Source: Silurus meridionalis (taxonomy: Eukaryota; Chordata; Actinopteri; Siluriformes; Siluridae). Taken from it: a DNA stretch of 64,000 bases. Shown one piece after another: positions 54,470 through 64,000 of this stretch (within the stretch, counting starts at the first letter, position 1; the number at the start of each line of letters is the position of its first letter). The translations under genes were made by a program, and so were the position numbers. The stretch lies in the NCBI RefSeq assembly GCF_014805685.1, contig NC_060907.1, forward strand, positions 4,441,473-4,505,472. Direction: 5' to 3'. The notes under the pieces are model-generated. The model searched no databases. It had not been told where the DNA came from and worked only from the letters and a program-made list of their open reading frames with translations.

Positions 54470-54612
54470 ACCTGTCCAAGCACCTGGTTCAGAACTACAG
54501 CGACGTGGAGGAGCTGATGGAGGCGGGGAACATCAACCGCACCACGGCAAGCACAGGCATGAACGACGCCAGCAGCCGCTCGCACGCCATCTTCACCATT
54601 AACTTCACGCAG
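54470..54612 (+). pseudogene. kif16b: kif16b-like exon with switch I (SSRSHAIF)
   Basis: Acceptor ...ctgtttcag, donor gtaaag. Reads [20 protein letters not shown], then [20 protein letters not shown] and IFTINFTQ. Intact. The next motor exon (switch II, DLAGSE) does not appear before 64000. Confidence 0.88.
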
Positions 54613-54639
54613 GTAAAGTGTTCGGCTAGCATCTCTTAT

Positions 54640-54819
54640 ACCTCTCTTTTCCTTTCTGCTTTTTTTCTATCCCTCCGTTTCTTTCTCTTTATCCCCCCCT
54701 TTATTTTACTCTTTTCCTTGTGCTTTCTCTCAAAATCTCTCTCCATCTCTCTGTCTCACTCCCCTTTTCTCCTCTTCCCACTTTCCACCCTTTTCTTCTT
54801 TTCCTCTCTCTCTGACATT

Positions 54820-54871
<52 letters not shown>

Positions 54872-55175
54872 TTCTTTCACTTCCACCCTCCCTTTTCCAC
54901 TCTCCATTTCTCTATTACTTGCTCTCTCTATATTTCTTCCTGTCTGCCTTGTCTTCCCTCCTTCTCTCTTTATCCCTATCTTTGTCTCCCTGTCTTTCAC
55001 TCTTCCTTTTTCTTCCTCTGTCTCTCTTCCTCTCTGTCTCTTTCTCCTTATTTGTTCCCTCTTTGTTTTCATTCTTTTTTTCTTTCCCTCTCCCTCCATA
55101 TTTTTCCATATCTGCCCTCTCGTTCAACTCTCAATTTCTTGCTTCCCCCTCTTTCTTTCTCTCTGTCTGCGTTTG
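54640..55175. repeat. ~540-bp nearly pure pyrimidine (C/T) tract
   Basis: The plus strand is almost only C and T, with (TC)n at about 54818-54866. All apparent reading frames here are artefacts of this composition. Confidence 0.92.
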
Positions 55176-55183
55176 CCCAAAAA

Positions 55184-55724
55184 AAAAAAAAAAAAATACA
55201 GAGATATTCTTTTATCTAGATTTTTTTTGTTTCAAAGCTACCAAAGACTTCTTGTGTTTTCTTTCTCATTTGTACAGGCAAACGCTATTTGCCTAGCCGC
55301 TAGGGAGTAGGGGATAAGGGCCCAGTGGCGGCATCTGGTGGCCAAAGCAAAAATGAACAACCCCAAAAATGCACATGCAGAAAAAAAAAAGGGCTGCAAA
55401 ATGATCGTTTAAGCACGAAGGATAAGAATAAAATTAGGGAAAATCTATGGAAGAGAGGGTTTTACACAAATGCAATTTATTTTTCTTTTTTAGCAGAACT
55501 TGGCCTATAATAAGAGCAACTGAGGAAAACAGGAAGCCAAATATGTAATCTTAGGAACGGGGAGGAGAACCAGGTGTCAGAATTAAATGGGAAATAAAAG
55601 ATGTAGGAGCGGAGAGAAGATCCTGAAAAAAAAAAATAATAAGGGGAATTTGTTGAGGAGAGGGGAATAAAAAAAATAAGGAGAGATAGCATTAACAAAG
55701 AAGTGCTATGTGGCATCAGGGTAT
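55184..55724. other. No gene recognised
   Basis: A-rich runs (55190, 55381, 55627) and otherwise unremarkable sequence. Confidence 0.4.
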
Positions 55725-57121
55725 ACAGTGCCCTCCACAATTATTGGCACCCCTGTTTAAGATGTGGTCGTGGACTTCTAAAAATTCTCCTTTTTTTTAA
55801 AACAACATAGAACCCAAATGCAAAAAAAGAGAAAAATCTAACCTTTCATTTAAGTACATAACTTTGGTGGTAAAAAAAATCATACATTTAGAAAAGAAAA
55901 AAAACTTGAAATCATGTGTACCACAATTATTGGCACCCCTAACAATTCCTCTGAAAAATTTAATTGTTTTTTTTTTTAATATATATTTTTCTGTAGTTGC
56001 TAAGGTTGGTCAGGGTATCTAGGGACTTTTAATTAGTAATTCATGATTTCCTGTTTCCCTGGGGTATAAATATGACGTGACACAGAGGACTAATTCTCTT
56101 ACCCATGGCAAGAGAACACACCAGAGAACACACCACCAAGACAAGAGAACACACCATTCAAGTAAGGCAGATGTGTGTCGACCTTCATAAGTCAGGCAAT
56201 GGCTACAAGATAATAGCCACGTGCCTTAACTTGCCGGTATCTACAGTCAGAGGAATCATTAAGAAGTTTAAAACAACAGGAACAGTGACAAACAAGGCTG
56301 GAAGAGGTCCCAAGTTTATCTTGCCACAACGCACAGTGAGGAGGATGGTAAGAGAAGTAAAAAAATTTCAAACACTCTAAGTGGGTCTGGCGTAAAACAA
56401 AAGATGAGTATGCCGGAAAGCACCTCATGCCCACCGTGAAGTATGGTGGAGGATCTGTGATGCTGTGGGCCTGTTTCTCTTCCAAAGGCCCTGGGAACCT
56501 TGTTAGGGTGCATGGCATTATGAACGCTTTGAAGTACCAGGATATTTTAAATAAAAACCTGATGGCCTCTGCCAGAAAGCTGAAGATGGGTCGTCATTGG
56601 GTCTTTCAGCAGGATAATGATACAAAACATGTGGCAAAATCTACACAAAAGTGGTTCAGCAGTCACAAACTCAAGGTCCTCCTATGGCCATCTCAGTCCC
56701 CAGACCTCAACCCAATCGAAAACCTGTGGGGCGAGCTAAAGAGAAGAGTGCATAAGAGAGGACCCAGGACACTGGATGATCTAGAAAGATTGTGCAAAGA
56801 AGAATGGTCAAAAATCCCTCTCTCTGTGTTCTCCAATCTTGTGAAATGTTATAGGAGGAGATTAAGTGCTGTCTTGTTGGCAAAAGGAGGTTGTACAAAG
56901 TATTAACATCAGGGGTGCCAATAATTGTGGCACACATGATTTCAAGTTTTTTTTTTCTAAATGTGTGATTTTTTTACCACCAAAGTAATGTACTTAAATA
57001 AAAGGTTGGCTTTTTCTCTTTTTTTGCATTTGGGTTCTATGTTGTTTAAAAAAAAAGGAGAATTTTTAGAAGTCCACGACCACATCTTAAACAGGGGTGC
57101 CAATAATTGTGGAGGGCACTG
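55725..57121 (+). mobile_element. Internally deleted Tc1-A sister element
   Basis: Same termini (cagtgccctccacaattatt...ggagggcactg), flanking TA dinucleotides and IR/DR repeats as 9352-10974, with very few substitutions. Relative to that copy about 239 bases corresponding to 9978-10216 are missing. The transposase start is altered by a short duplication of an agaacacacc motif. Confidence 0.93.
56105..56906 (+). pseudogene. Deleted Tc1-A transposase
   Basis: The N-terminal helix-turn-helix part (TREHTIQVRQMCVDLHKSGN to MVREVKKF) joins after the deletion, out of frame, to KHSKWVW... The C-terminal part from 56427 is open: MPTVKYGGGSVMLWACFSSK, QQDNDTKHVAKS and [15 protein letters not shown], ending GGCTKY. 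The first catalytic Asp (WSDETK) is within the deletion. It cannot be active, but it could be mobilised in trans by the copy at 9740-10753. Confidence 0.92.
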
Positions 57122-57339
57122 TATATGAGAAAACGAAGAGATTATGTGTGCTTCATCATCTTGCTTGTGATTGAGTGACCACCTTCTATGAGCTGATTGT
57201 TATGTGACTGCAATAAATAGTTTGCTTTTCCTCATCTAAGGCTGAAGATCCTTCATTGATTTTTGAGGTCTATTGTATTTAATTCTATTGTAAGTAAATG
57301 TGTTACATGGGGAATTAACTACAACAGAGAATCCACATG
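57122..57339. other. Spacer, no gene recognised
   Basis: Nothing identifiable between the Tc1-A sister and the minisatellites. Confidence 0.4.
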
Positions 57340-57387
57340 TGATGTGTCCACTCAGAGAGAGGTTCTGAGTTCTGACGAGCTCAGTCT

Positions 57388-57620
57388 GACAAATGGGTCG
57401 GAGTGCAGTGAGACAGGCGGGTTAGAGCACAGTGAGACTGGTTAAAGTGCAGTGAAACAGAAATGATAGAACACAATGAGCTAGACAGGGTCAGAGCACA
57501 GTGAGAAAGATGGATTAGAGTGCAGTGTCAGAGTGCAGTAACGTGTCAGAGTGCAGTAACAGGGGATAGAACGCAGTGAGAGATGGGTTAGAGCACAGTG
57601 AGACAGGCGGGTTAAAGAAT
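57388..57620. repeat. gagtgcagtgagacag-type minisatellite
   Basis: Degenerate tandem repeats of roughly 20-25 bases built on agtgcagtgagacaggcggg and ttagagcacagtgagac variants. Confidence 0.85.
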
Positions 57621-57621
57621 A

Positions 57622-57760
57622 ATGCTGAGGATAGAGCGACCAGGAAGCAGGAAAAGAGAAAGGCCAAGGGGGTGGTTTATGGATGTGGTGAGGGAAGACA
57701 TGTGGGTAGTTGGTTTGAAAGAGGCAGATGTAGAGGACATGCCCATTCACTGCCTCTTGT
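57622..57760 (+). mobile_element. RTE LINE 3' coding fragment
   Basis: The plus strand reads MLRIERPGSRKRERPRGWFM, then DVVREDM and EADVEDM, corresponding to the MRMEPPGRRKRGRPRRRFMD C-terminus of the RTE at 24309. It fuses directly into the following minisatellite. Confidence 0.8.
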
Positions 57761-57764
57761 TCAC

Positions 57765-60112
57765 ACACCCCAACCATGGCCACTCACCCTCTTATACACA
57801 CCCAAGCAAACTCACTGCCTTTCATACACACATACACGGGGCAAACTCACTGCCTTTCATACACACACCCCAAACATGGCCACTCACCACCTCTTACACA
57901 CACACCCCAGCCGTGCCCACTCACCACCTCTTATACACACACCCCAACCACACCCTCTCACCACCTCTTATACACACACCCCAACCACGCCCACTCACCA
58001 CCTCTTATACACAACTCAAACATGGCCATTCAACACCTCTTATGCACGAACCCCAGCCGTGCCCACTCACCGCCTCTTATACACACCTCAACCACGCCCA
58101 CTCACCACCTCTTATACACACCCAAACATGGCCACTCACCACCTCTTATACACACCTTAACCACACCACTCACCACCTCTTATACACACACCCAAACATG
58201 ACCATTCACCACCTCTAATACACACCCCAACCACGCCCACTCACCGCCTCTAATACACACCCCAACCACGCTCACTCACCCTCTTATACACACCCCAACC
58301 ACTCCCACTCACCGCCTCTTATACACACCTTAACCACACCCACTCACCGCCTCTTATACACACCACAACCACGCCCACTCACCACCTCTTATACACACAC
58401 CCAAACATGACCCTTCACCACCTCTAATACACACCCAAACATGGCCACTCACCACCTCTAATACACACCCCAACCACGCCCACTCACCACCTCTAATACA
58501 CACCCCAACCACGCCCACTCACCACCTCTTATACACACCCCAACCACGCCCACTCACCACCTCTTATACACACACCCCAACCACGCCCACTCACCACCTC
58601 TTATGCACACCTCAACCACACCCACTCACCACCTCAATACACACCCCAACCACGCCCATTCACCACCTCTAATACACACCCCAACCACGCCCACTCACCA
58701 CCTCTTATACACACACCCCAACCACGCCCACTCACCACCTCTAATACACATCTCAACCACGCCCACTCACCGCCTCTTATACACACCTCAACCACGCCCA
58801 TTTACCACCTCGATACACACACCCAAACATGACCATTCACCACCTCTAATACACACCCCAACCACGCCCACTCACCACCTCTATACACACCCCAACCATG
58901 CCCATTCACCACCTCTAATACACACCCCAACCACGCCCACTCACCACCTCTTATACACACACCCCAACCACGCCCACTCACCACCTCTTATACACACCTC
59001 AACCACGCCCACTCACCACCTCTAATACACACCCCAACCACGCCCATTCACCACCTCTAATACACACCCCAACCACGCCCACTCACCACCTCTTATACAC
59101 ACACCCCAACCACGCCCACTCACCACCTCTTATACACACCTCAACCACGCCCACTCACCACCTCTAATACACACCCCAACCACGCCCATTCACCACCTCT
59201 AATACACACCCCAACCACGCCCACTCACCACCTCTTATACACACACCCCAACCACGCCACTCACCACCTCTAATACACACCCCAACCACGCCCACTCACC
59301 ACCTCTTATACACACACCCCAACCACGCCCACTCACCACCTCTAATACACACCACAACCACGCCCACTCACCACCTCTAATACACACCTCAACCACGCCC
59401 ACTCACCGCCTCTTATACACACCTCAACCACGCCCATTTACCACCTCGTATACACACACCCAAACATGACCATTCACCACCTCTAATACACACCCCAACC
59501 ACGCCCACTCACCACCTCTAATACACACCCCAACCATGCCCATTCACCACCTCTAATACACACCCCAACCACGCCCACTCACCACCTCTTATACACACAC
59601 CCAACCACGCCCACTCACCACCTCTTATACACACCTCAACCACGCCCACTCACCACCTCTAATACACACCCCAACCACGCCCATTCACCACCTCTAATAC
59701 ACACCCCAACCACGCCCACTCACCACCTCTTATACACACACCCAACCACGCCCACTCACCACCTCTAATACACAACCCAACCACGCCCACTCACCACCTC
59801 TTATACACACCTCAACCACGCCCATTTACCACCTCGTATACACACACCCAAACATGACCATTCACCACCTCTAATACACACCCCAACCACGCCCACTCAC
59901 CACCTCTAATACACACCCCAACCACGCCCACTCACCACCTCTAATACACACCCCAACCACGCCCACTCACCACCTCTAATACACACCCCAACCACGCCCA
60001 TTTACCACCTCTTATACACACACCCAACCACGCCCACTCACCACCTCTAATACACAACCCAACCATGCCCACTCACCACCTCTAATACACACCCCAACCA
60101 CGTCCCCACTTG
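57765..60112. repeat. ~2.35-kb minisatellite, 35-bp unit with higher-order structure
   Basis: The typical unit is caccacctctaatacacacc followed by ccaaccacgcccact (35 bases), with 35-37-bp variants (tatacacaca, ctcaacc, cgtatac, cccatt, cccattt). Units are less regular before ~58400. From about 58895 the variants come in a repeating order of four (35+35+37+35 = 142 bp). Larger blocks (cccatttaccacctcg ... aaacatgaccatt) recur at about 58795, 59430 and 59820. Open frames on either strand here (THHLLYTHPN-type) are repeat artefacts. Confidence 0.95.
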
Positions 60113-60119
60113 CAAAACT

Positions 60120-60122
<3 letters not shown>

Positions 60123-60150
<28 letters not shown>
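60123..60150. repeat. (AC)n microsatellite
   Basis: Short CA run at the end of the minisatellite. Confidence 0.9.
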
Positions 60151-60153
<3 letters not shown>

Positions 60154-60384
60154 GCTATTTAAAAGACTTTCAAAAAGACGTTGTAAAATGTACGCTGTTT
60201 GCTCACACTTTTGGTTTAAAATAAACCCTCATATTACCTGGTGTATTATATTTCCTGGTTTATTATTATATTACCTTTTAGATTTTAGAATCTCTATATA
60301 CATGACATCTGTGCTTCAATTGACTGCAAATGTTTTTATTCATTACACAAAATAATATCTGTAACACTTTTCCCCCTTGGAAAT

Positions 60385-60595
60385 GACTAAAGTTTACACA
60401 TTTACATTTACGGTATTTGGCAGACGCCCTGATCTTGAGCGACTTACATGTTCCTCATTCATATAACTGAGCAGCTATGGAGTTAAGGGCCTTTCTCAGG
60501 GGCCCAGGAGTGGCAGCTTGGTATGGCTGGGATTTGAACTCATGACCTTCAGAGCCAAAATCCAATGCTTTAACCACTGAGATACAACTTCCTGT
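60385..60595 (-). mobile_element. tRNA-headed SINE, reverse orientation
   Basis: acatttacatttacggtatt, then ttggcagacgccctgatctt, gagcgacttaca, taagggcctttctcaggggc, and at the head gctgggatttgaactcatga plus ctttaaccactgagataca. Its complement gives A- and B-box-like elements as at 53562. Confidence 0.8.
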
Positions 60596-60599
60596 GTAC

Positions 60600-61160
60600 T
60601 CTATTTGAGTATTGATTATGTAAACTTGTGTATATCTGCAGCAGCAGTGTATGTACGTATTAGAGATGTGCATCTCCATTAACTGAGGACGATGCGATTC
60701 GATACGAATGCGAATCTGTGAATCTTACCATCCCTACTGTGTACAAATACTGCATCTGATCCACAATACCCAGAATCCTGTGCAGCTCTAGACAGAAGTT
60801 TTTGCAGCCGCAGGTGAAACTTCTTTACGTTGTACTAATTAGGTAATAGGAACGCCTCGGATACCCAAGTCGAGCTAAATAAATAAGAAACGTCTGCCCC
60901 GTAGAACTGCCATATCCTGTACATGTGGTACCTCTGGATCTTGTAAAGTGACCCTTCACCTCGAATGCTCAGAAGTAATTCAGACACGGGGCGGTGCTTG
61001 CGAATTTACGTTTCCTCTGAAACGTCATACTTGCACATTTGTTTTCTTTGTAACACAGAAATTTCCCCACTATAGGACTAATAAAGGTATATCTTATCTT
61101 ATCTTAATTCTCAACCTTTTATCCAGTAAAAAAAACAGTTTCAAGCTTGAGAGCTTGTTG
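60600..61160. other. Mostly unidentified; LINE 3' tail at about 60960-61110
   Basis: tttccccactataggactaa, then taaaggtatatcttatctta, is a 3' tail of the kind seen on fish L2/Rex-type LINEs. Nothing else is recognised. Confidence 0.45.
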
Positions 61161-61434
61161 TACTCACCTCTCCAGCAGATGCTGAGCCTTTCATGTTGAG
61201 CCTCCTCCGTTCCCTGGCTTCCATGCTCCTCTCGGCCCAGTCATAGCGGATATTTGGGCGTGTGTTATCAGTTTGGAGGTCCTCTCGGCAGCGCCGGCCA
61301 GCAGCTGGCTCTTGACTCGGGTCGCTTTTCTCAGCGTGAAGTCTGTGCACTCGTCCGTGTCGGGCTCACGCTGAGGGAAACTGGGCTTGGACCGAGGAGT
61401 CTCTGTCTCACCAGGAGCTCTGACGGACCGTTAG

Positions 61435-61904
61435 CTGTGAAGTGGTGGTACCCGTTCTCTGAGGTTTATCAGAAAACAAGTTGTTTATTGACCTTATTTT
61501 TTAGACCAAATTCATTTAGTTTGTCAAAAATAATGGGGAAAAATATTAGTAATTTGATTCTTTCCTTCATCCTAAAACAATGAAGAATGAAACACATCCT
61601 GTTACACCATAAACGATATCATATCAAAAAAATCATCCCCTTGAAGCATCCAGGTATTACCTCTACTGTTCTCACAAACCAGGACAAGGTTCTACTGAGG
61701 AGCAGATGCCTGGACACAGCAGATGCAGGATGGATCTTTTTTCTTTAGTCCCAATGGAGCACAAGGCTTATTTTAAAGACCTAGGCCCAGTTATGGTCAG
61801 GGCAGGACGTCCAATATGTCTTCTTTTATATCATTTCAGCCAGATAATAAATGTTTTTCATGAGCTTTTTGAACACACACATTTCTTGCTCTTATAATAA
61901 ACTC
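61435..61904. other. Intron-like sequence of the ccsap-like gene, no feature
   Basis: Nothing identifiable. Confidence 0.4.
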
Positions 61905-62260
61905 CCACTCTTCTGGGAAGATGTTTCACTAGATTTTTGGGGATTTTTTTGTGAGATTTCATTCCATCACACGGGTGTAGGTAAAGTCAGGTGCTGATGT
62001 AGGAGGCCTGGGGTGCACTCAGTGTCAAAGATTCAGCCCAATAGGGTTGGACCTACAACCCATTATGAATATTAAGCAGATTTTCATGGAGCTGGAGTAT
62101 TGTTCTAGAACAGGTTTGGGTCTTGATGACACGAAAGGGAAATTTCATGCTACCGCAAATAAAGACATCCAATATAATGGTGTACCTCCATTTTTGGAGA
62201 AGAACCACATTTGGGTGGAAACGTTGGGTGTCCCCACACAATTTCGCCATTACAGTGTAC
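61905..62260. mobile_element. Tc1-D family relic between ccsap-like exons
   Basis: cttctgggaagatgtttcac, ggcctggggtgcactcagtg, aacaggtttgggtcttgatg and gggaaatttcatgctac match 53880-54180. Confidence 0.65.
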
Positions 62261-62583
62261 TGATGTAAAAACCAGGTGAGCTGGGATTGAGGTACCTGAC
62301 ACCTACCTACAGGTAGTGAGTTGTGCACCGTGGTGTCTGTGTCCTGCTCGGCGTTGACCGGTGCTCTCTGAGGAGGACAGCTGCGGGTCTGAGGACTTCA
62401 CCACTTCTCTGATCTTAGGACTGGATCTTCCGCTGGAGTCCGAGCCTTTGTCCCAGCCGTCCCCAAACAGCGGCCGGTGTGTGTCCTGGTAGCATTTGAA
62501 GAACGTCTTCCATTTGTGCTTGCGGAACCTCTTCATGTATCTGTGTGGATCTTCTTCATGGTCACGTCCCTGGGACTCGTCAT

Positions 62584-63385
62584 TATCGAGCTGCGCAGTT
62601 ACAGGGAAGGAGGGAACAGGTAAAGGTGAGCTCATGGAGAGGATATAATTTGACACCGCCTCCTGTTGGACCCATGCACTCTCCATCAATTATTTATTTA
62701 TTACCTTCTACATAATGCATCTACCACCCACAGTTTAGATTAGATTAGATTAGATTCAACTTTATTGTCATTTCACATTTATAAGTACAAGGCTACGAAA
62801 CACTTTGTGAAGTACACATGAATGCATCCTTTATTTATTATTAGGTTAGGAATAATACAAATTTTCACTGATTTGATCTCCTTGGAGAACATGTGAAGAA
62901 CCTGCAGAGTGCTGGATGTGTTTTCATTTCTGCAACACCTGTGCCGAGGATCTAAACAATTCAACTCTTACCTGTCTGTCTCCAAGATCCGTGATGAAGA
63001 TAAAAACACACAGCTCCACATCACATCATCATCTTCATCTTGAGGATTCCTGCAAGGAGCAGGTTGAAGGAGCAGGGTAGGAAAACCAGGTCAGGGGTAT
63101 TTACAGCCCCATCTACGGAGGCTGCGGCAGGAGCAGCAGATGCTGGAGGAGGAGGGACATGTCGCTCCTTAGGTGTAATTACTGGCTGTGTAACGAACAG
63201 CACAACATCCAACACTGCACAGTAATAAGACAATTAGCTTGGAAAAAAAAATGTCCGGGAGTCTGTTCTTTATGCAAATACGAACCTACAATCCAGCTTT
63301 TGTATTAATATTCCAATGCCATACAATTAATTAATTTATTGATCTTTTAAAATACTTTTTCTTATCCTATATTGTGTCCCAGGCA
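62584..63385. other. No gene recognised; LINE-tail-like tandem at 62733-62775
   Basis: tagattagattagattagat, then tcaactttattgtcatttca, resembles an inverted LINE 3' tail (TAGAT repeats). The open stretches at 63021-63233 on both strands have no family resemblance that I can name. Confidence 0.4.
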
Positions 63386-63387
63386 GA

Positions 63388-63550
63388 GGTGTAAAGTAAC
63401 CAATTACATTTACTCGCGTTACTGTAATTTAGTCAAGTTTTTTAGTGCACTTCTACTTTTTAAATCTGTAAATTTACTTTTACTTAAGAAATTTTAGTTT
63501 AAAATGTTGTACTTAACTACATTTTAAATCATATCCGTTACTGAGTAAAA
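63388..63550. mobile_element. hAT-like MITE fragment
   Basis: cagaggtgtaaagtaaccaa, then tactcgcgttactgtaattt and repeated acttttact motifs. Related in style to 21060-21320. Confidence 0.5.
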
Positions 63551-63559
63551 AAATACTCC

Positions 63560-64000
63560 CGCTGGAGAGAAGGAGAATGAAAGTCAGTAAGAGTGAGACA
63601 GATTACATGTGTGTGAATGAGAGGGAGGGCAGTGGAGTGGTGCAGTTGCAGGGAGAAGAGGTGGAGGAGTTCAGGTACCTGGTAACAGTGTAAAGTAATG
63701 GAGAGTGTGTTAGAGAAGTAAAGAAAAGAGTGCAGGCAGGGTGGAGTGGGTGGAGAAGAGTGATAGCAGGAGTGATTTGTGATAGTAAAGTATCTTCAAG
63801 CATGAAAGGGAAAGTTTATAGGACTGTGGTGAGACCTGAGATGTTGTATGGATTAGAGACAGTGGCATTGAGTAAAAGACAGGAGGTGGAGCTGGAGGTA
63901 GCAGAGCTGAAGATGTTAAGGTTTTCGTTGGGAATGACGGCGATGGAAACAATTAGAAATTAGTTTATATGAGGGACAGCGCATGTAGAACGTTTTGGAG
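63560..64000 (+). mobile_element. RTE LINE fragment, runs off the window
   Basis: The plus strand reads VNEREGSGVVQLQGEEVEEF (about 63613), RVQAGWSGWRRVIAGVICDS (63727) and LEVAELKMLRFSLGMTAMET, homologous to 24938-24450 of the complete copy. There is a TAA at about 63692 and another after TIRN at 63961. Inactive. Confidence 0.88.

Larger units (their letters stand above)
46692..54612 (+). pseudogene. kif16b: kif16b-like kinesin-3 motor, four-exon remnant split by a LINE
   Basis: KIF16B is a plus-end kinesin-3 that moves early endosomes. Only the middle of the motor domain is present, in four exons: 46692-46806 (P-loop), 53164-53261, 54277-54386 and 54470-54612 (switch I, SSRSHAIF). The sequence [42 protein letters not shown] and [20 protein letters not shown] fits KIF16B better than other kinesins as far as I recall. 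Exon 1 has a frameshift and a TGA, and exon 2 has lost its GT donor. No start, microtubule-binding C-half, FHA, coiled coil or PX domain was found. An L1 LINE fills the first intron. Exons 3 and 4 alone look intact. Confidence 0.85.
61168..62583 (-). pseudogene. ccsap: ccsap-like gene (centriole/cilia/spindle-associated protein), two frameshifted exons
   Basis: CCSAP binds microtubules of centrioles, cilia and spindles. Exon 1 (62583 to ~62310): MTSPRDVTMKKIHT, then, after one missing base, YMKRFRKHKWKTFFKCYQDT and GWDKGSDSSGRSSPKI. This agrees with the family pattern (K)YMK+F/Y...W....CY(R/Q)(E/D)...WD.WD...DSSGRS. Exon 2 (61434-61168, donor gtgagt): TPRSKPSFPQREP, TLRKATRVKSQLL, AAERTSK, then in another frame DNTRPNIRYDWAERSMEARE and LNMKGSASAGE. 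That aligns with the FALYGWGEK...THNVCASAP region of the family. A last exon (AKNRRQVEK... region) was not found. The assignment rests on remembered family patterns. Two frameshifts suggest a pseudogene. Confidence 0.5.

Noticed and set aside
54505..55296. 263-codon Ser/Leu/Phe-rich open frame on the plus strand
   Set aside because: It begins inside the kif16b exon in a frame continuing through the donor and is then driven by the pyrimidine tract. Artefact of composition.
58802..58984. Gly/Val/Trp-rich open frame on the minus strand and long Thr/His/Pro-rich open frames on the plus strand (57576-59025)
   Set aside because: They follow the 35-bp repeat unit and exist only because the repeats lack stops. 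No start context, conservation or gene structure.
57765..60112. Regular ~35-bp repeats as a possible CRISPR array
   Set aside because: Units are contiguous with no unique spacers, and the DNA is eukaryotic. It is a minisatellite.

Overview
The window is vertebrate nuclear DNA, most likely from a teleost fish. The evidence is intron-split genes with GT/AG borders and the repeat mix: Tc1-like transposons with IR/DR ends, piggyBac and hAT elements, L1/Tx1-, L2- and RTE-type LINEs, tRNA-headed SINEs, and long CA/TA/GA microsatellites. The L2 3' tail and the RTE family are of kinds I associate with otophysan fishes (catfish, characins), but I cannot fix a species. Almost no gene here looks functional. 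The window reads as a transposon-packed graveyard of partial gene copies.

Layout. 1-550: the last three exons of an unidentified gene (two 21-nt micro-exons plus a Pro/Ser-rich tail). 1.2-5.1 kb: a Tc1 deletion derivative and two decayed piggyBac transposases (minus strand). 6.2-8.6 kb: an orphan CCN-family IGFBP exon, an hAT-like MITE next to telomere-like repeats, and a three-exon zinc-ribbon gene relic split by a GTAACGCGTTAC-type element. 8.6-9.2 kb: a second copy of the piggyBac C-terminus. 9.2-19.0 kb: a nest of transposons. Two facing ~100-bp inverted arms enclose an apparently intact Tc1 (9352-10974) and a second Tc1 (10977-18860). That second Tc1 is split by an L2-type LINE, whose 3' tail is split in turn by a complete but decayed L1-type LINE. 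19.2-27.4 kb: a Tc1 relic, an hAT transposase pseudogene, and an RTE LINE sitting in another Tc1 relic. 27.5-37.3 kb: a Tc1 relic split by an L2 tail and by a piggyBac element with clean TTAA borders, which itself carries a nearly intact L1/Tx1-type LINE.

37.5-44.7 kb (minus strand): an unprocessed nup133 (nucleoporin) copy with real exon/intron borders but missing exon blocks, frameshifts, a premature stop and one fragment in the opposite orientation. 46.7-54.6 kb (plus strand): four motor-domain exons of a kif16b-like kinesin-3 with a frameshift, a stop and a lost splice donor, split by a second L1-type LINE (47031-52704). 55.7-57.1 kb: a deleted sister of the intact Tc1. 57.3-60.1 kb: minisatellites, including a ~2.35-kb array of 35-bp units with higher-order structure. 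61.2-62.6 kb (minus strand): two frameshifted exons resembling ccsap. 63.6-64.0 kb: the start of another RTE LINE fragment.

The genes do not form a pathway. What stands out is the mixture of broken, partial copies of genes from unrelated loci (NUP133 and CCSAP are close together in human, KIF16B is on another chromosome), together with heavy and deeply nested transposon load. This pattern is seen in B chromosomes, degenerate sex chromosomes and other non-recombining heterochromatin. That reading is inference and needs coverage, karyotype or sex-linkage data.
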